A stretch of 64,000 nt of DNA from Bacilli bacterium. Its GTDB lineage: Bacteria; Bacillota_I; Bacilli_A; RF39; UBA660. The position numbers were made by a program, and so were the translations under genes. The stretch lies in assembly GCA_016293205.1 (NCBI GenBank), contig JAEDES010000003.1, positions 1-64,000 of the forward strand. Reading direction: 5' to 3'. The notes below the pieces were generated by a model, which saw nothing but the letters and a program-made list of their open reading frames with translations, was not told where the DNA came from and did not search any database. Positions 33,685 to 43,104 of this stretch are shown here, piece after piece (the first letter of the stretch is position 1; the number at the start of each line of letters is the position of its first letter).

Positions 33685-34215
33685 TTAAGCAGCTTTCTTT
33701 CCTTCTTTACGACGAACATGTTCATCTTTGTAACGAATTCCTTTACCTTTGTATGGTTCAGGTTGTCTAACTTTTCTAATGTTAGCAGCAAATTCACCAA
33801 CTAAAGTTTTATCAATTCCTTTAACTGTTATTTCTGTATTACCATTAGCTTCTACTGTTAAACCTTCTGGAATTTCCACCTCAACTGGATGTGAATAACC
33901 AGCGCTTATAACTAATTTTTTTCCTTGAACATTGAAACGGTACCCAACACCAAGTATTTCTAAACCTTTTTCATATCCTTTAGTAACACCAATAATCATG
34001 TTTTGGATTAAAGCGTTCATTGTTCCATGCATTGCTTTTGCATTTTCGTTTTTACGTTCTAAAATAACTGTATTTTCTTCTTGTTTCATTGTAATGTCTT
34101 TTAACATAACTTGTGATAAAGTTCCTTTTGGACCTTTAACTGTAACTACGTTATCAACATTTTCTACAGTAACACCTTCTGGTACTGTAATTACACGATT
34201 TCCTATACGGCTCAT
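33685..34215 (-). CDS. rplF: 50S ribosomal protein L6
   Basis: This 176-residue protein near the factor-binding site consists of two tandem domains. MSRIGNRVITVPEGV opens it; GVTKGYEKGLEILGVGYRF marks the domain join, and KGIDKTLVGEFAANIRKVRQPEPYKGKGIRY the second domain. The basic tail RRKEGKKAA is typical. Confidence 0.98.
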   Translation of the reverse strand: MSRIGNRVITVPEGVTVENVDNVVTVKGPKGTLSQVMLKDITMKQEENTVILERKNENAKAMHGTMNALIQNMIIGVTKGYEKGLEILGVGYRFNVQGKKLVISAGYSHPVEVEIPEGLTVEANGNTEITVKGIDKTLVGEFAANIRKVRQPEPYKGKGIRYKDEHVRRKEGKKAA

Positions 34216-34285
34216 AATGACACCTCCTATATCTCATTTTAAATTTACCATGCTAACATGGGTTTCAAACTATCTTTGTCCTTAA

Positions 34286-34687
34286 TTACCAAATATAAGC
34301 TAGAACTTCTCCACCTATATTTTCTTTACGTGCTTGTTTATCTGTCATAATTCCTTTTGATGTAGAAATGATAGCGATTCCTAAACCATTTAATACTTTA
34401 GGGATTTCATCATTCTTAGCATAAACACGAAGACCTGGTTTGGAAATTCTTTTTAATCCAGTGATTACTCTTTCTTTCTTGTTTGTATATTTTAAAGTTA
34501 AAACAATTGTACCTTGAGCATCTTCACTAACGATTTTATAATCTTTTATAAATCCTTCTTCTTTAAGAATTCTTGCGATTTCTTTTTTAATATTAGAAGC
34601 TGGAACTTGTACTTCTTCATAACGCATTTGGTTAGCATTACGAATACGTGTTAACATATCTGCAATTGTATCTGTTACTACTGCCAT
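34286..34687 (-). CDS. rpsH: 30S ribosomal protein S8
   Basis: This 133-residue 16S rRNA-binding protein regulates spc operons in some bacteria. [26 protein letters not shown] opens it and the RNA-binding end [26 protein letters not shown] closes it. A 70-base gap to rplF is the longest in the spc segment; no promoter was recognised in it. Confidence 0.98.
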   Translation of the reverse strand: MAVVTDTIADMLTRIRNANQMRYEEVQVPASNIKKEIARILKEEGFIKDYKIVSEDAQGTIVLTLKYTNKKERVITGLKRISKPGLRVYAKNDEIPKVLNGLGIAIISTSKGIMTDKQARKENIGGEVLAYIW

Positions 34688-34706
34688 TTTATTTCCTCCT
34701 TTCCAA

Positions 34707-34892
34707 TTACCAACTTGATTTTTTAATTCCTGGTATTTGTCCTTTATAAGCTAATTCACGGAAGCAAATACGGCAGATTCCGAATTTACTCATAACTGCG
34801 TGTGGACGACCACAACGTGAACATCTTGTATATTCACGAACTTTGAATTTTTGTGGTCTATTAGCTTTTATTATCATACTTTTCTTTGCCAT
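34707..34892 (-). CDS. rpsN: 30S ribosomal protein S14, zinc type
   Basis: This is a 61-residue short S14. [10 protein letters not shown] and [10 protein letters not shown] give the two Cys-x2-Cys pairs of the zinc-binding (Z) form; [12 protein letters not shown] is the standard end. It lies between rplE and rpsH as in other Firmicutes. Confidence 0.98.
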   Translation of the reverse strand: MAKKSMIIKANRPQKFKVREYTRCSRCGRPHAVMSKFGICRICFRELAYKGQIPGIKKSSW

Positions 34893-34907
34893 AATTTTCC
34901 TCCCATT

Positions 34908-35447
34908 TTACTTTCTAAAAGGAATTCCAAGTCCATTTAATAAGTCGTAAGCTTCTTCATTAGATTTAGCTGTTGTTACGAATACGATGTCCATTCCTCT
35001 TACTTTTACAACGTCATCATAATCGATTTCTGAAAAGATTAATTGTTCTTTAATTCCCATTGTATAATTTCCTCTTCCATCGAAAGCTTTTGAACTAACT
35101 CCACGGAAGTCTCTTACACGTGGTAATGAGATAGAAATTAATTTATCTAAGAAGTTATACATTTGTTCCCCTCTTAGAGTAACTTTACATCCAATTGCTT
35201 GACCTTCTCTTACTTTGAATCCTGCAATTGACTTTTTAGCTCTTGTAACTACTGGTTTTTGTCCAGAAATTTTAGCAAGATCTGCTACAGCTGCATCTAT
35301 TAATTTAGAGTTTCCTGTTGCATCTCCTACTCCCATATTAATAACAATCTTTTCTAATTTTGGAACTTCCATTATTGACTTATAATTATATTTTTCTTTT
35401 AAACTTGAAACAACTTCATTTAAGTATTTCTCTTTTAGGCGGTTCAT
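34908..35447 (-). CDS. rplE: 50S ribosomal protein L5
   Basis: This 179-residue protein binds 5S rRNA and contacts P-site t[66 protein letters not shown] and the final [11 protein letters not shown] segment all match the family. Confidence 0.98.
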   Translation of the reverse strand: MNRLKEKYLNEVVSSLKEKYNYKSIMEVPKLEKIVINMGVGDATGNSKLIDAAVADLAKISGQKPVVTRAKKSIAGFKVREGQAIGCKVTLRGEQMYNFLDKLISISLPRVRDFRGVSSKAFDGRGNYTMGIKEQLIFSEIDYDDVVKVRGMDIVFVTTAKSNEEAYDLLNGLGIPFRK

Positions 35448-35464
35448 AGTTACCCTCCTTCCAA

Positions 35465-35776
35465 TTAATCAATCTTCTCGTTTGATTTTTTTGCTATTCT
35501 TATTTTTTTGTTTGTTTTTGTATCAGTTGTATGTCCAATTCTAGTTCTTTTTTTAGTCTTAGGATCAAGAATCATAACATTTGAAGCATTAATAGGTGCT
35601 TCTACTTCAATAATTCCACCTGTTGCTTGAGCAGTTGCTTTTTGATGTTTCTTTACAACGTTAACTCCTTCAACGATTACTTTATTATCAGATTTTAATG
35701 TTTTAATAATTTTTCCTGATTTACCTTTATCAGAACCAGTGATAACTACAACTTCATCTCCTATTTTAAAGTTCAT
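35465..35776 (-). CDS. rplX: 50S ribosomal protein L24
   Basis: This is a 103-residue assembly-initiating protein. The N-terminal KOW motif ([20 protein letters not shown]) and [25 protein letters not shown] are characteristic. The C-terminal tail is Lys-rich ([17 protein letters not shown]). Confidence 0.97.
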   Translation of the reverse strand: MNFKIGDEVVVITGSDKGKSGKIIKTLKSDNKVIVEGVNVVKKHQKATAQATGGIIEVEAPINASNVMILDPKTKKRTRIGHTTDTKTNKKIRIAKKSNEKID

Positions 35777-35789
35777 ATTTATCCTCCTC

Positions 35790-36158
35790 TTATAGTACTT
35801 CTTTTGCTAAAGAAACAATTTTCATGTAATCTTTATCACGAAGTTCTCTTGCTACTGGTCCAAAAATACGAGTTCCTACTGGACTCTTATCATCTTTGAT
35901 GATAACACAAGCATTGTCATCGAACTTAATGTAACTTCCATCTTCACGACGAACGCCTTGACGACTACGAACGATAACTGCTTTTACAACTTTTCCTTTT
36001 TTAAGTGGTGAGTTTGGAATAGCACTTTTAACTGTTCCAACTACTACATCACCAATGTTACCAGTTTTTACTTTACTTCCACCTAAAACACGGATAACTA
36101 ATAATTCACGTGCTCCAGAGTTGTCAGCAACTTTCATACGGCTTTCTTGTTGTAACAT
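35790..36158 (-). CDS. rplN: 50S ribosomal protein L14
   Basis: This is a 122-residue interface protein. It reads [27 protein letters not shown] at the start, [29 protein letters not shown] in the middle, and [28 protein letters not shown] at the end. Normal length and order. Confidence 0.98.
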   Translation of the reverse strand: MLQQESRMKVADNSGARELLVIRVLGGSKVKTGNIGDVVVGTVKSAIPNSPLKKGKVVKAVIVRSRQGVRREDGSYIKFDDNACVIIKDDKSPVGTRIFGPVARELRDKDYMKIVSLAKEVL

Positions 36159-36186
36159 AGATTATTCCTCCTTTTTCATCTAAGCG

Positions 36187-36447
36187 TTAAATAATAACTG
36201 CTTCTTTTACTACTTCTTTTAAGTAGAAATGTTTAGTTTTTGATAATGGTCTAGTTTCAACTATACGAACAGTATCTCCAACTTTTGCGATATTTTTTTC
36301 ATCATGTACACAATATTTTTTTGAGCTTTTAACTCTTTTGTGATATAACGGATGGTTTTTATAAGTTTCAACTAAAACACTGATTGTTTTATCATTAGTT
36401 GCGTTAACTACTTTACCAACTAATTCTCTATTTAATTTCTTTTCCAC
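36187..36447 (-). CDS. rpsQ: 30S ribosomal protein S17
   Basis: This is an 86-residue OB-fold, primary 16S rRNA-binding protein. [32 protein letters not shown] and [21 protein letters not shown] match. It lies 12 bases after rpmC. Confidence 0.97.
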   Translation of the reverse strand: MEKKLNRELVGKVVNATNDKTISVLVETYKNHPLYHKRVKSSKKYCVHDEKNIAKVGDTVRIVETRPLSKTKHFYLKEVVKEAVII

Positions 36448-36459
36448 TTTATTACCCTC

Positions 36460-36654
36460 CTACTCGCTTATCTCACGTTCTCTTAGAACTGTTTTTAATC
36501 TTGCAACAGTGTGTCTTAAATCTCTAATTCTAGAAGGTTTTTCTAGAGTTCCAGTTGCTTGTTGGAAACGTAAGTTAAATAATTCTTCTTTAGTTTCAAC
36601 TAATTTTTTGTTAATTTCTTCTGTTGATAATTCTCTAATTTCTTTAACCTTCAT
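36460..36654 (-). CDS. rpmC: 50S ribosomal protein L29
   Basis: This is a 64-residue helical hairpin at the tunnel exit, near the signal recognition particle and trigger factor sites. Start ATG 36654 ([14 protein letters not shown]) follows a GGTGGTG ribosome site; the in-frame extension to 36669 would place six extra residues in front. The start overlaps the rplP stop by 11 bases (ATGAAGGTTAA). Confidence 0.96.
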   Translation of the reverse strand: MKVKEIRELSTEEINKKLVETKEELFNLRFQQATGTLEKPSRIRDLRHTVARLKTVLREREISE

Positions 36655-37075
36655 TGATTTCACCACCATTTTCTTTTTTTACAAATCTAGTTGCAATTGG
36701 TAGTTTATGAGAAGCTAGTCTTAATGCTTCACGAGCAACTTCTTCAGTAACTCCAGCAATTTCGAACATAATCTTTCCTTCTTTAACTACTGCAACCCAA
36801 CCTTCAACGTTACCTTTACCTTTACCTTGTCTTGTTCCGATAGGTTTTTTAGTTAAAGGCATATGAGGGAAGATGTTTATCCAAACTTTTCCACCACGTT
36901 TCATGTAACGAGTCATAGCAATACGAGCAGCTTCGATTTGATTTGCTGTAATCCAAGCTCCTTCTTTTGCTTGTAATCCGAATTCACCATTTGTTAATTC
37001 TCTATTACCACGTGATCTTCCTTCGTAAGGTAATCTATGTACACGACGATATTTAGTTCTTGACGGTATTAACAT
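36644..37075 (-). CDS. rplP: 50S ribosomal protein L16
   Basis: This 143-residue protein lies near the peptidyl-transferase A site. [54 protein letters not shown] and [19 protein letters not shown] are typical. The last codons overlap rpmC. Confidence 0.98.
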   Translation of the reverse strand: MLIPSRTKYRRVHRLPYEGRSRGNRELTNGEFGLQAKEGAWITANQIEAARIAMTRYMKRGGKVWINIFPHMPLTKKPIGTRQGKGKGNVEGWVAVVKEGKIMFEIAGVTEEVAREALRLASHKLPIATRFVKKENGGEINEG

Positions 37076-37076
37076 A

Positions 37077-37727
37077 TTAATTACCTCCTTTTGCTTTCTT
37101 ATTTAGGATTTCTCCTTTATAGATCCAAACCTTTACACCGATTTTTCCGAATGTTGTGTCAGCTTCAGCTGTAGCATAATCAACATCTGCTCTTAATGTA
37201 TGTAGAGGAATAGTTCCTTCTGTGTATCCTTCGCTACGTGCCATATCAGCACCACCTAAACGTCCAGATACTGATGTTTTAATTCCTTTAGCTCCTGCTT
37301 TCATTGCATTTCTGATTGCACGTTTTTGAGCCATACGGAATGATGCTCTATTAGTGATTTGGTTAGCGATTGAATCAGCTACTAATTGAGCATTCATATC
37401 TACTTTTTTAATATCAACGATTGAGATTTGTACATTTTCATCAGCAATCTTTGATAATTCAGTTTTTAATTTTTCAATTTCTTCTCCACCGTGTCCAATC
37501 ATAACACCAGGTTTAGAAGTATGAATTACAACTTCACATCTCTTGGCATTTCTTTCGATTTCTACTTTAGCAATACCAGCGTTTGTTAAGTTAGCTTCTA
37601 AGTATTTACGAATTTTAATATCTTTATCTAATAACTTAGAAAAATCTTTACCGTTAGCATACCATTTAGCTTCCCAGTCTTTATTTATACCAAGTCTAAG
37701 TCCATTAGGATTAACCTTTTGTCCCAT
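37077..37727 (-). CDS. rpsC: 30S ribosomal protein S3
   Basis: This 216-residue mRNA-entry protein has an N-terminal KH domain ([17 protein letters not shown]) and the C-terminal [31 protein letters not shown] domain. [23 protein letters not shown] is the canonical start. It starts one base before rplP and 15 bases after rplV. Confidence 0.98.
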   Translation of the reverse strand: MGQKVNPNGLRLGINKDWEAKWYANGKDFSKLLDKDIKIRKYLEANLTNAGIAKVEIERNAKRCEVVIHTSKPGVMIGHGGEEIEKLKTELSKIADENVQISIVDIKKVDMNAQLVADSIANQITNRASFRMAQKRAIRNAMKAGAKGIKTSVSGRLGGADMARSEGYTEGTIPLHTLRADVDYATAEADTTFGKIGVKVWIYKGEILNKKAKGGN

Positions 37728-37742
37728 TTTGTAACCTCCTTA

Positions 37743-38078
37743 TTAGTTTTTTGTAGCCACTACTATATTTATGTGACTAGTTCTATGATCTTTATGTCCG
37801 ATATGAGAACGAGAATCAAACATATGACGTTTCATAACAGGACCAGCATCTACTCTTGCTTCTTTAACGTATAGTGTTGCAGCTTCTGCACCGTTATTAT
37901 TAACAGCGTTAGCAATAGCAGAATCTAATACTTTTTTAGTAAGTTTTGCTGACTTATTGTGTACATTATTTAAAATTTGTAAAGCTTCTTGTACATTTTT
38001 ACCACGAATTAGGTCTGCTACTAAACGAGCTCTAATAGGTGATACTCTAAGTCCCTTAGCAATTGCTTTTGCTTCCAT
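37743..38078 (-). CDS. rplV: 50S ribosomal protein L22
   Basis: This 111-residue protein lines the exit tunnel with its beta-hairpin (RVDAGPVMKRHMFDSRSHIGHKDHRTSHINIVV). AKGLRVSPIRARLVADLIRGK starts the RNA-binding helices. The hairpin has MFDSRSHIGHKD instead of the usual RGRASPI-type tip, which is common among AT-rich Bacilli relatives but worth noting for macrolide contacts. Confidence 0.96.
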   Translation of the reverse strand: MEAKAIAKGLRVSPIRARLVADLIRGKNVQEALQILNNVHNKSAKLTKKVLDSAIANAVNNNGAEAATLYVKEARVDAGPVMKRHMFDSRSHIGHKDHRTSHINIVVATKN

Positions 38079-38102
38079 TTATTTCCCTCCTAGTCATTTT
38101 TT

Positions 38103-38372
38103 CTATTTCTTTTTGTCTGAACCATGTCCACCAAATTTACGTGTTAATGCGAATTCACCTAATTTATGTCCTACCATATCTTCAGTAACATAAACTGGAA
38201 TAAATTCTTTTCCATTATGAACTGCAAATGTGTGTCCTATAAAATCAGGAAAAATAGTGGAACGGCGTGACCATGTTTTAATGACTTCTTTTTTTCCAGA
38301 CTTATTTAATTCTTGAACCTTTTTTAGTAATCTATCGAATACATAAGGTCCCTTTTTTAAACTTCTTGCCAT
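38103..38372 (-). CDS. rpsS: 30S ribosomal protein S19
   Basis: This is an 89-residue head protein. [65 protein letters not shown] and the basic end GGHGSDKKK match the family. Confidence 0.98.
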   Translation of the reverse strand: MARSLKKGPYVFDRLLKKVQELNKSGKKEVIKTWSRRSTIFPDFIGHTFAVHNGKEFIPVYVTEDMVGHKLGEFALTRKFGGHGSDKKK

Positions 38373-38392
38373 TTATTAATCATCCTTTCCTA

Positions 38393-39220
38393 TTATTTAC
38401 TACGACGACGTACTATGAACTTGTCAGATTGTTTTTTCTTACGTGTCTTTAATCCAAGTGCAGGTTTAGCCCAAGGTGTCATTGGTGCTTTACGTCCTAC
38501 TGGAGCGCGTCCTTCACCTCCACCATGTGGGTGGTCATTAGGGTTCATTACAGAACCACGTACTGTTGGTCTAATTCCCATGTGACGGCTACGTCCTGCT
38601 TTTCCAACTTTAACTAATGAAGAGTCTTCATTTCCAACTTCTCCAACTGTAGCCATACAAGTTCCAAGAACTTTTCTTTGTTCTCCACTTGATAAACGAA
38701 TCATTACATAATTTCCTTCACGACCAAGGATTTGTGCAGATGAACCAGCACTTCTTGCTAATTCTCCACCTTTTCCTGGACGTAATTCAATGTTATGAAT
38801 CATTGTACCAACTGGGATATTCATAATTGGTAATGCGTTACCAACTTTAATATCAGCATTTTCTCCTGCTTCAACTGTCATTCCAACAGTTAAACCTTTT
38901 GGAGCGATGATATATCTTTTTTCTCCATCTGCGTAATTGATTAATGCAATATTAGCAGTTCTATTTGGATCGTATTCGATTGTTGCTACTGATCCAGGTA
39001 CGTTTAATTTATTTCTTTTAAAATCAATGATACGATATTTTCTCTTTTCTCCACCACCGTGATGACGAACTGTAATTTTACCTTGATTATTACGTCCACC
39101 ATTTTTCTTGATAGTAACTACTAGAGATTTTTCTGGTACATTAGTTGTGATTTCTTCATTTACTAATGCGCTCATTTTTCTACGTCCTGGTGTAGTAGGT
39201 TTATAATTTCTGATTGCCAT
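38393..39220 (-). CDS. rplB: 50S ribosomal protein L2
   Basis: This 275-residue protein is essential for peptidyl transfer and subunit joining. [45 protein letters not shown] and the C-terminal [18 protein letters not shown] are invariant family text. The conserved His of HPHGGGEG is present. Confidence 0.99.
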   Translation of the reverse strand: MAIRNYKPTTPGRRKMSALVNEEITTNVPEKSLVVTIKKNGGRNNQGKITVRHHGGGEKRKYRIIDFKRNKLNVPGSVATIEYDPNRTANIALINYADGEKRYIIAPKGLTVGMTVEAGENADIKVGNALPIMNIPVGTMIHNIELRPGKGGELARSAGSSAQILGREGNYVMIRLSSGEQRKVLGTCMATVGEVGNEDSSLVKVGKAGRSRHMGIRPTVRGSVMNPNDHPHGGGEGRAPVGRKAPMTPWAKPALGLKTRKKKQSDKFIVRRRSK

Positions 39221-39236
39221 AATTTATTTCCTCCTT

Positions 39237-39521
39237 CTAACCAAGATCAATTGTTTGTCCTTCAGCAAGAGTAACAATTGCTTTCTTTGTACGATTAGTT
39301 AATCCTGTATAACGACCAACTCTTCTTTTCTTTGGTTTTACATTCATTGTTCTAATAGATGTAACCTTAACGTTAAATATTTTTTCAATTGCTTCTTTAA
39401 TTTCTAATTTAGTAGCTTTTGGATCAACTTTGAAAGTATATTTTCCTTCGCTTTTAGCAATTTGAGATTTTTCAGTAATAACTGGTGCTTTAAGAATTTC
39501 TAAATATTTTAAGTCTTTCAT
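39237..39521 (-). CDS. rplW: 50S ribosomal protein L23
   Basis: This 94-residue protein docks trigger factor and SRP at the tunnel exit. It shows [42 protein letters not shown] and [16 protein letters not shown]. It abuts rplD with a one-base overlap. Confidence 0.98.
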   Translation of the reverse strand: MKDLKYLEILKAPVITEKSQIAKSEGKYTFKVDPKATKLEIKEAIEKIFNVKVTSIRTMNVKPKKRRVGRYTGLTNRTKKAIVTLAEGQTIDLG

Positions 39522-40147
39522 TATTTAAGCACCTCCTCAACTTTGTTTAATGCATCTTGAGTAATAACTAATACGTCAGTACCAACGATGTCTAATACAT
39601 TAATTTCTTCAGCAGAGATTAATACTACGTTTTGTAAGTTTCTTGAAGCTAAAACTAAGTTATCTTCAAATTCACTAACTACTAATAATACTTTTTTGTC
39701 TGCTACATTTAATGTTTTAAGAATATTTAACATATCCTTTGTCTTAGCTGTTTCAACAGTTAAGTTTTCTAATACGATGATTGCTTTTTCATTTAATTTA
39801 TCAGCTAATGCAGATTTTAAAGCAATTCTTCTTTCTTTCCTATTTTGTTTTTTGCTGTAGTCTCTTGGTACTGGAGTTCCATAATTTCCTCCACCTACCC
39901 ATTGAACAGCTCTAATTGAACCTTGACGAGCACGTCCTGTTCCTTTTTGTCTCCATGGTTTTCTTCCACCACCAGATACTTCTGAACGATTTTTTGTTTT
40001 ATGTGTTCCTTGTCTTAATGAAGCCATTGATAAAATAATAGCATCATGTAATACATTATTATTTGGGGTAATTCCAAAAATTTCTTCGTTTAAATTAATG
40101 TCCTTTACTTTTTCACCTTTAAGATTTAAAAGTTCTACTTTTTGCAT
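39521..40147 (-). CDS. rplD: 50S ribosomal protein L4
   Basis: This 208-residue protein also represses the S10 operon in many bacteria. The tunnel loop is clear: [32 protein letters not shown], then [21 protein letters not shown]. The adjacent structured leader of rpsJ is the place where such autoregulation would act here. Confidence 0.98.
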   Translation of the reverse strand: MQKVELLNLKGEKVKDINLNEEIFGITPNNNVLHDAIILSMASLRQGTHKTKNRSEVSGGGRKPWRQKGTGRARQGSIRAVQWVGGGNYGTPVPRDYSKKQNRKERRIALKSALADKLNEKAIIVLENLTVETAKTKDMLNILKTLNVADKKVLLVVSEFEDNLVLASRNLQNVVLISAEEINVLDIVGTDVLVITQDALNKVEEVLK

Positions 40148-40214
40148 TTACGATTCCTCCTTTCATCACTTTCTAATTTTTTATTTTTCTTTCTTTATTA
40201 TATATAGTGATGAT

Positions 40215-40934
40215 TTATTCTTCAGTATTTTCTACTGTTTCTTCTGCAACTTCTTCAACAACTACTGGTTCAACATAACTTACTAAATCAGCAGCAGCAT
40301 TTTTTGTATTTGGTTTTTTAACTGCAGTATGAATCATAACAAATGATTTCTTTGGACCTGGAACATTACCTTTAACTAAGATAACACTATTTTCTGTATC
40401 AACTGATACGATTTCAAGATTTTGAACAGTTCTTTGAACATTACCCATTTGTCCTGGCATTTTTTTACCTTTTAATACGTGCATTGGTAATAAAGTACCA
40501 AGTGAACCAACACCTCTATGATATTGAGAACCATGTCCCATTGGACCAGTTGATTGGTTGTGACGTTTAATAACACCTTGGAAACCTTTACCTTTACTTG
40601 TTCCTGTTACATCAACCAATTCCCCTTCGCTGAAAACGTCTACTCCAATAGTTTGTCCTAAAGTGTAATCGTTAACATTAACTCCTCTAATTTCTTTTAA
40701 GAAGCGCTTAGGTGTTGTATTTGCTTTATTTGTATGACCCATAGCTGGTTTGTTGCTTAAACTTTCTCTGATAGTATCAGTTGCAAGTTGTACAGCTTCA
40801 TAACCATCTTTTTCAACTGTTTTGATTTGTGTAACCACATTTGGTTCTACTTCAATAACAGTAACCGGAATTAATTTACCTTCTTTAGTAAATACTTGAG
40901 TCATTCCGATTTTCTTACCTAAGATTCCTTTCAT
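40215..40934 (-). CDS. rplC: 50S ribosomal protein L3 with an acidic C-terminal extension
   Basis: This 239-residue protein starts large-subunit assembly. [55 protein letters not shown] and [14 protein letters not shown] are canonical. The usual protein ends near residue 210 ([17 protein letters not shown]). Here about 25 extra, mostly Val/Glu residues follow ([20 protein letters not shown]), an unusual acidic tail on a basic ribosomal protein. Confidence 0.97.
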   Translation of the reverse strand: MKGILGKKIGMTQVFTKEGKLIPVTVIEVEPNVVTQIKTVEKDGYEAVQLATDTIRESLSNKPAMGHTNKANTTPKRFLKEIRGVNVNDYTLGQTIGVDVFSEGELVDVTGTSKGKGFQGVIKRHNQSTGPMGHGSQYHRGVGSLGTLLPMHVLKGKKMPGQMGNVQRTVQNLEIVSVDTENSVILVKGNVPGPKKSFVMIHTAVKKPNTKNAAADLVSYVEPVVVEEVAEETVENTEE

Positions 40935-40951
40935 TATTGTTTCCTCCTAAA

Positions 40952-41263
40952 TTATTTTGTTTTGATTTCAATATCCACACCACTTGGTAAATCTAAATGA
41001 GCTAAAGCTTCAATAGTTTCCTTGCTTGGATTTTTGATATCAATTAGTCTTTTGTGTGTACGCATTTCAAATTGTTCACGTGAATCTTTGTGATTATGAA
41101 CAGCTCTTAAAATTGTGAATTTTTCAACTTCAGTTGGAAGTGGTACTGGACCAGAGATAACTCCACCAGATCTTCTTACTGTTTCAACAATTTTCTTTGC
41201 AGCATTATCAAGGATTCTGTGATCATATGCTTTAATTCTGATACGAATTTTTTCTGTTGACAT
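40952..41263 (-). CDS. rpsJ: 30S ribosomal protein S10
   Basis: This is a 103-residue head protein, also a NusE transcription-antitermination factor. [38 protein letters not shown]-like text ([41 protein letters not shown]) and [10 protein letters not shown] match. It is the first gene of the superoperon, 17 bases or so after a GAGAGGAGG ribosome site. Confidence 0.98.
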   Translation of the reverse strand: MSTEKIRIRIKAYDHRILDNAAKKIVETVRRSGGVISGPVPLPTEVEKFTILRAVHNHKDSREQFEMRTHKRLIDIKNPSKETIEALAHLDLPSGVDIEIKTK

Positions 41264-41416
41264 TGTATATCCTCCTCTCGCCTATATCTTAGTATAGACT
41301 TGCTCCGCGCGAATAACCCAATAACGAATTAACAACTTAACCCGGTGTATCGACAACCTCGCGCCTCTAAGCAGCCACACGTCTACAATTATACCAGTGG
41401 GTTGCTATTTTTGCAA
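41264..41416 (-). promoter_or_regulatory. S10-operon promoter and GC-rich structured leader
   Basis: On the minus strand TTGCAA (41411-41416), a 17-base spacer and an extended -10 TGGTATAAT (TATAAT at 41388-41393) form the promoter. The following leader of about 115 bases is far richer in G and C than the surrounding DNA. Its repeated G/C clusters (GGCGCGAGG, CACCGGG, GCGCGGAGC) are able to pair. An L4-binding S10 leader is known at this place in Bacilli; whether this one has that fold was not computed. Confidence 0.7.
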
Positions 41417-41495
41417 GTGTTTTTTTGAGAATTTTGTTATTTTGTGCGCTTTTGCGAAGATTTTTACAATTTAATTTACATTTGATTATCTATTT

Positions 41496-42704
41496 TTATT
41501 TTTTAGTATTTTTTGCTATAGCTTTTAGAGACGCTGGAGCTATTAAATCCTTACCAAACTTATGATTTATGGCATCCAATGTCTTTTGGAATGAATCTTC
41601 TTCATCTTGTACCGATTCTTCTTCAAATAAAGATATTTGTACTTTTCTTGTTGTTGTCAAATCACCAAGTCTTACTCCTATTAATCTAATTGGTTCTTTT
41701 TTATAACTTTTTTCAAATAATTCTATTACTTTAGAATATATATCTTTTGTATTATTTGTTTCTCTTGATAGTTTTTCTTGTTGTGAATAACTTATAAAAT
41801 TACTATCCTTATATATTATTGCTACTGTTTTTGCATACTGATTTTGATTTCTTAATTGATGTGCTACATCTTGTGTTTGTCTAAATAAAACTTCTTTTAG
41901 TTTTACCTCATCAGTTGTGTCATGTTGTAATGTTTCAGTTGTACTTATACTTTGATTTTTATTTTTTCTTGGTGTAACTTCACTATTATCTATTCCATTT
42001 GCTGATAATATCATTTGTTCTGCCATACTTTTAAAATGCTTTTCTAATTCTTTTTTGTTAGCTTTTGCTAAATCTTCTATAGTTTTTATATTTAGTCTAT
42101 TTAATACTTCTGTAGTCTTTGCTCCAATCATAAAAAGGTCATTTACTGGTAATGGCCACATTTTTTCTTCTATTTCATTCATATACAAAGTATGTACTTT
42201 ATCCGGTTTTTCAAAGTCAGATGCCATTTTTGCACATAGTTTATTATTACCTATCCCTACATTAACTGTGAATCCATAAATTCTTTTTATATCTTCTTTT
42301 ATTTTATAAGCAAGTTGTTCATAGTTGTCATATAGATAATTTGTTCCTGTCATATCTACAAAGCATTCATCTACTGAGAATTGTTCTATCGTAGGAGAAT
42401 ACTGTGTTAAATAATTATAAAAGTTTTTTGATTGTTGATGGTACCATTCATGATTAGCAGGAAATATTTGTAGTGATGGACATTTCTTTTTTGCTTGATA
42501 GATTGTTTCAGCTGTTTTGATTCCAAATCTTTTGGCTACTGGAGACTTTGCTAAAACTATTCCTCGTCTTTCTTTCTCATCTCCTCCAATAATTGATGGG
42601 ATTTTTCTAATATCTTGTTTATATCCTTGCTTTAGTAATAATACAGCAGTCCATGAAAGAAAAGCATTGTTTACATCTATATGAAATATTATTCTTTCTT
42701 TCAT
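41496..42704 (-). CDS. dinB: DNA polymerase IV-like Y-family translesion polymerase
   Basis: This 402-residue enzyme bypasses DNA lesions. Catalytic carboxylates are in FHIDVNNAFLSW (Asp near 9) and QFSVDECFVDMTG (Asp/Glu near 112-113). The thumb and little-finger regions follow, and a beta-clamp-binding QISLFEE sits near residue 367. FHIDVNNAFLSW with Asn in place of the common CyFA/SV text suggests the Firmicute UvrX/DinB branch. It stands alone, divergent from a small XRE regulator. No LexA box was found in the 124-base gap by eye. Confidence 0.93.
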   Translation of the reverse strand: MKERIIFHIDVNNAFLSWTAVLLLKQGYKQDIRKIPSIIGGDEKERRGIVLAKSPVAKRFGIKTAETIYQAKKKCPSLQIFPANHEWYHQQSKNFYNYLTQYSPTIEQFSVDECFVDMTGTNYLYDNYEQLAYKIKEDIKRIYGFTVNVGIGNNKLCAKMASDFEKPDKVHTLYMNEIEEKMWPLPVNDLFMIGAKTTEVLNRLNIKTIEDLAKANKKELEKHFKSMAEQMILSANGIDNSEVTPRKNKNQSISTTETLQHDTTDEVKLKEVLFRQTQDVAHQLRNQNQYAKTVAIIYKDSNFISYSQQEKLSRETNNTKDIYSKVIELFEKSYKKEPIRLIGVRLGDLTTTRKVQISLFEEESVQDEEDSFQKTLDAINHKFGKDLIAPASLKAIAKNTKK

Positions 42705-42828
42705 GTTATCACCTCGTCTTTATTTTAGATCTTTTATCTTTATTTATCAATCGAACAAACATGATTGTAAATTTGTAGTTTACATATATTTAAGTGCATT
42801 TAGTGGATAATAAAGGCGTGGTGATGTT

Positions 42829-43080
42829 ATGAATAAATATGAATATAACATATATGAACAAATTTCTAGAAATATTAAGAAATATCGTAAGGAAGCTGGT
42901 ATGACTCAAGCTGTTCTTTCTGAAAAAGTTGGTCTTTCTCATGAATTTATTCGTAGAATAGAATCTAAGAAGGGTGTTAAAACTTTCTCAGTTGATACTG
43001 TTTGGAAGATATCAGTTGCTTTAAATATCGATCCGGGTAAATTGTTTGAGATTGATATTGATGAATTTAAAGAAATATAA
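42829..43080 (+). CDS. Small XRE-family regulator
   Basis: This 83-residue protein is nearly all helix-turn-helix. RKEAGMTQAVLSEKVGLSHEFIRRIESKKG (about 22-51) covers the DNA-binding helices, followed by VDTVWKISVALNIDPGKLFEI, a standard Cro/cI-type finish. The ribosome site is GGTGATG. It is divergent from dinB and could regulate it, but no evidence beyond position supports that. A perfect terminator follows. Confidence 0.88.
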   Translation: MNKYEYNIYEQISRNIKKYRKEAGMTQAVLSEKVGLSHEFIRRIESKKGVKTFSVDTVWKISVALNIDPGKLFEIDIDEFKEI

Positions 43081-43104
43081 AAAGATTCACATTTGTGAAT
43101 CTTT
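43081..43104. terminator. Bidirectional terminator
   Basis: AAAGATTCACA-TT-TGTGAATCTTT, a perfect 11-bp stem between the convergent XRE gene and gpmI. Confidence 0.9.
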
